Shown here: positions 11,139 to 11,375 of the stretch, one piece after another | Layout: every line of letters begins with the position of its first letter | Numbering within the stretch: the stretch's first letter is position 1 | NCBI GenBank assembly: GCA_026014905.1 | Contig: JAOZHK010000272.1 | Location: 1-11,375, forward strand | Length of the DNA: 11,375 nucleotides | Source of the DNA: Candidatus Bathyarchaeota archaeon | GTDB taxonomy: Archaea > Thermoproteota > Bathyarchaeia > RBG-16-48-13 > GCA-020355125 | Reading direction: 5' to 3' | The notes under the pieces: model-generated | Seen by the model: the letters and a program-made list of their open reading frames with translations, nothing else | Told to the model about the DNA's origin: nothing | Databases searched by the model: none | Translations under genes and position numbers: made by a program

Positions 11139-11375
11139 TTAGATGAAGACGGTGAAGAGGGTAAAGCCGATGATGCCGAGAATCACTCCCACCACAATGA
11201 AGGCAATCACAGCGATAATTGCGATTATAAACGCTGTGAACCATCCGCAATCAAAATAATGGCGTACGAGTGCCAACCACAGAATGAGTTGGACGATCGA
11301 TCCGATGATACCGGAGAAGAAGGCACCAACCAAACCTCCGATAACTGTTCCAATGACCACAATAAGGATGGCATC
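11139..11375 (-). CDS. Small hydrophobic membrane protein, 5' end beyond the window
   Basis: The minus-strand frame is open from the window edge to a stop at 11139. A GTG at 11360 could start it, but the frame continues upstream (residues D-A-I-L-I-V) without a stop, so the true start is probably outside. The visible part is almost entirely hydrophobic, glycine- and isoleucine-rich, with about three membrane passes. One charged and aromatic stretch, R-H-Y-F-D-C-G-W, separates two helices. G-x-x-x-G-like spacings suggest tight helix packing. No family recognised. Confidence 0.5.
   Translation of the reverse strand, partial: DAILIVVIGTVIGGLVGAFFSGIIGSIVQLILWLALVRHYFDCGWFTAFIIAIIAVIAFIVVGVILGIIGFTLFTVFI

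Noticed and set aside
1..11375. tRNA, rRNA, CRISPR array, insertion sequence or phage genes
   Set aside because: I looked for tRNA T-loop patterns, regularly spaced repeats and transposase or integrase motifs and saw none; a covariance-model scan would be more sensitive.

Overview
The window looks like a stretch of an archaeal chromosome of moderate GC. The main evidence is promoter architecture. Several genes have an A/T-rich TATA-like box centred about 25-28 bases before the start codon, which is the spacing of archaeal leaderless transcripts (starts at 94, 5416 and 6137). Others have the box slightly further out, implying short leaders. Some gene families also fit an archaeon (DUF2284 Cys-rich protein, zinc ribbon plus DUF4342, UPF0104 membrane protein, orphan ECF S component). 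The lineage cannot be fixed from the sequence alone; a TACK or Asgard-type archaeon is an inference. No rRNA, tRNA, CRISPR array, transposase or phage gene was seen.

Layout. 94-1029: an ArsR-type regulator followed by an orphan ECF-transporter S component, with a perfect 14-bp palindrome between them that is a candidate operator. 1202-2811: a bacterial-type shikimate kinase converging tail to tail with a UPF0104/flippase-like membrane protein; a 10-bp palindrome carries part of both stop codons. 3130-3781: a zinc-ribbon/DUF4342 protein converging with an unknown 98-aa protein, separated by a 14-bp alternating CG palindrome. 4143-6322: an MFS exporter-like permease, a 223-aa protein that resembles a PD-(D/E)XK nuclease with a degraded active site, and a 61-aa small protein. 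6377-8464: a metallo-beta-lactamase-fold hydrolase with an altered HxHxDH motif, then a YcaQ/AlkX-type DNA glycosylase 45 bases downstream, probably co-transcribed. 8759-10425: a divergent pair, an enolase-superfamily sugar-acid dehydratase-like protein (minus) and a GNAT acetyltransferase (plus). 10571-11375: a DUF2284 putative Fe-S protein and the 3' part of a small membrane protein that runs off the window.

The genes do not form one obvious pathway. They read as mostly single-gene transcription units with their own promoters, typical of an archaeal housekeeping/accessory mixture: transport, one aromatic-biosynthesis step, DNA repair and sugar-acid metabolism. No multi-gene undescribed system is evident. 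The most distinctive signals are (i) short self-complementary tracts, (CG)n and (GCTA)n, placed repeatedly in intergenic DNA near gene ends or promoters; (ii) inverted repeats bracketing TATA-like boxes; and (iii) three enzymes or enzyme-like proteins whose diagnostic metal-binding or catalytic motifs are altered (MBL hydrolase, enolase-superfamily protein, PD-(D/E)XK-like protein).
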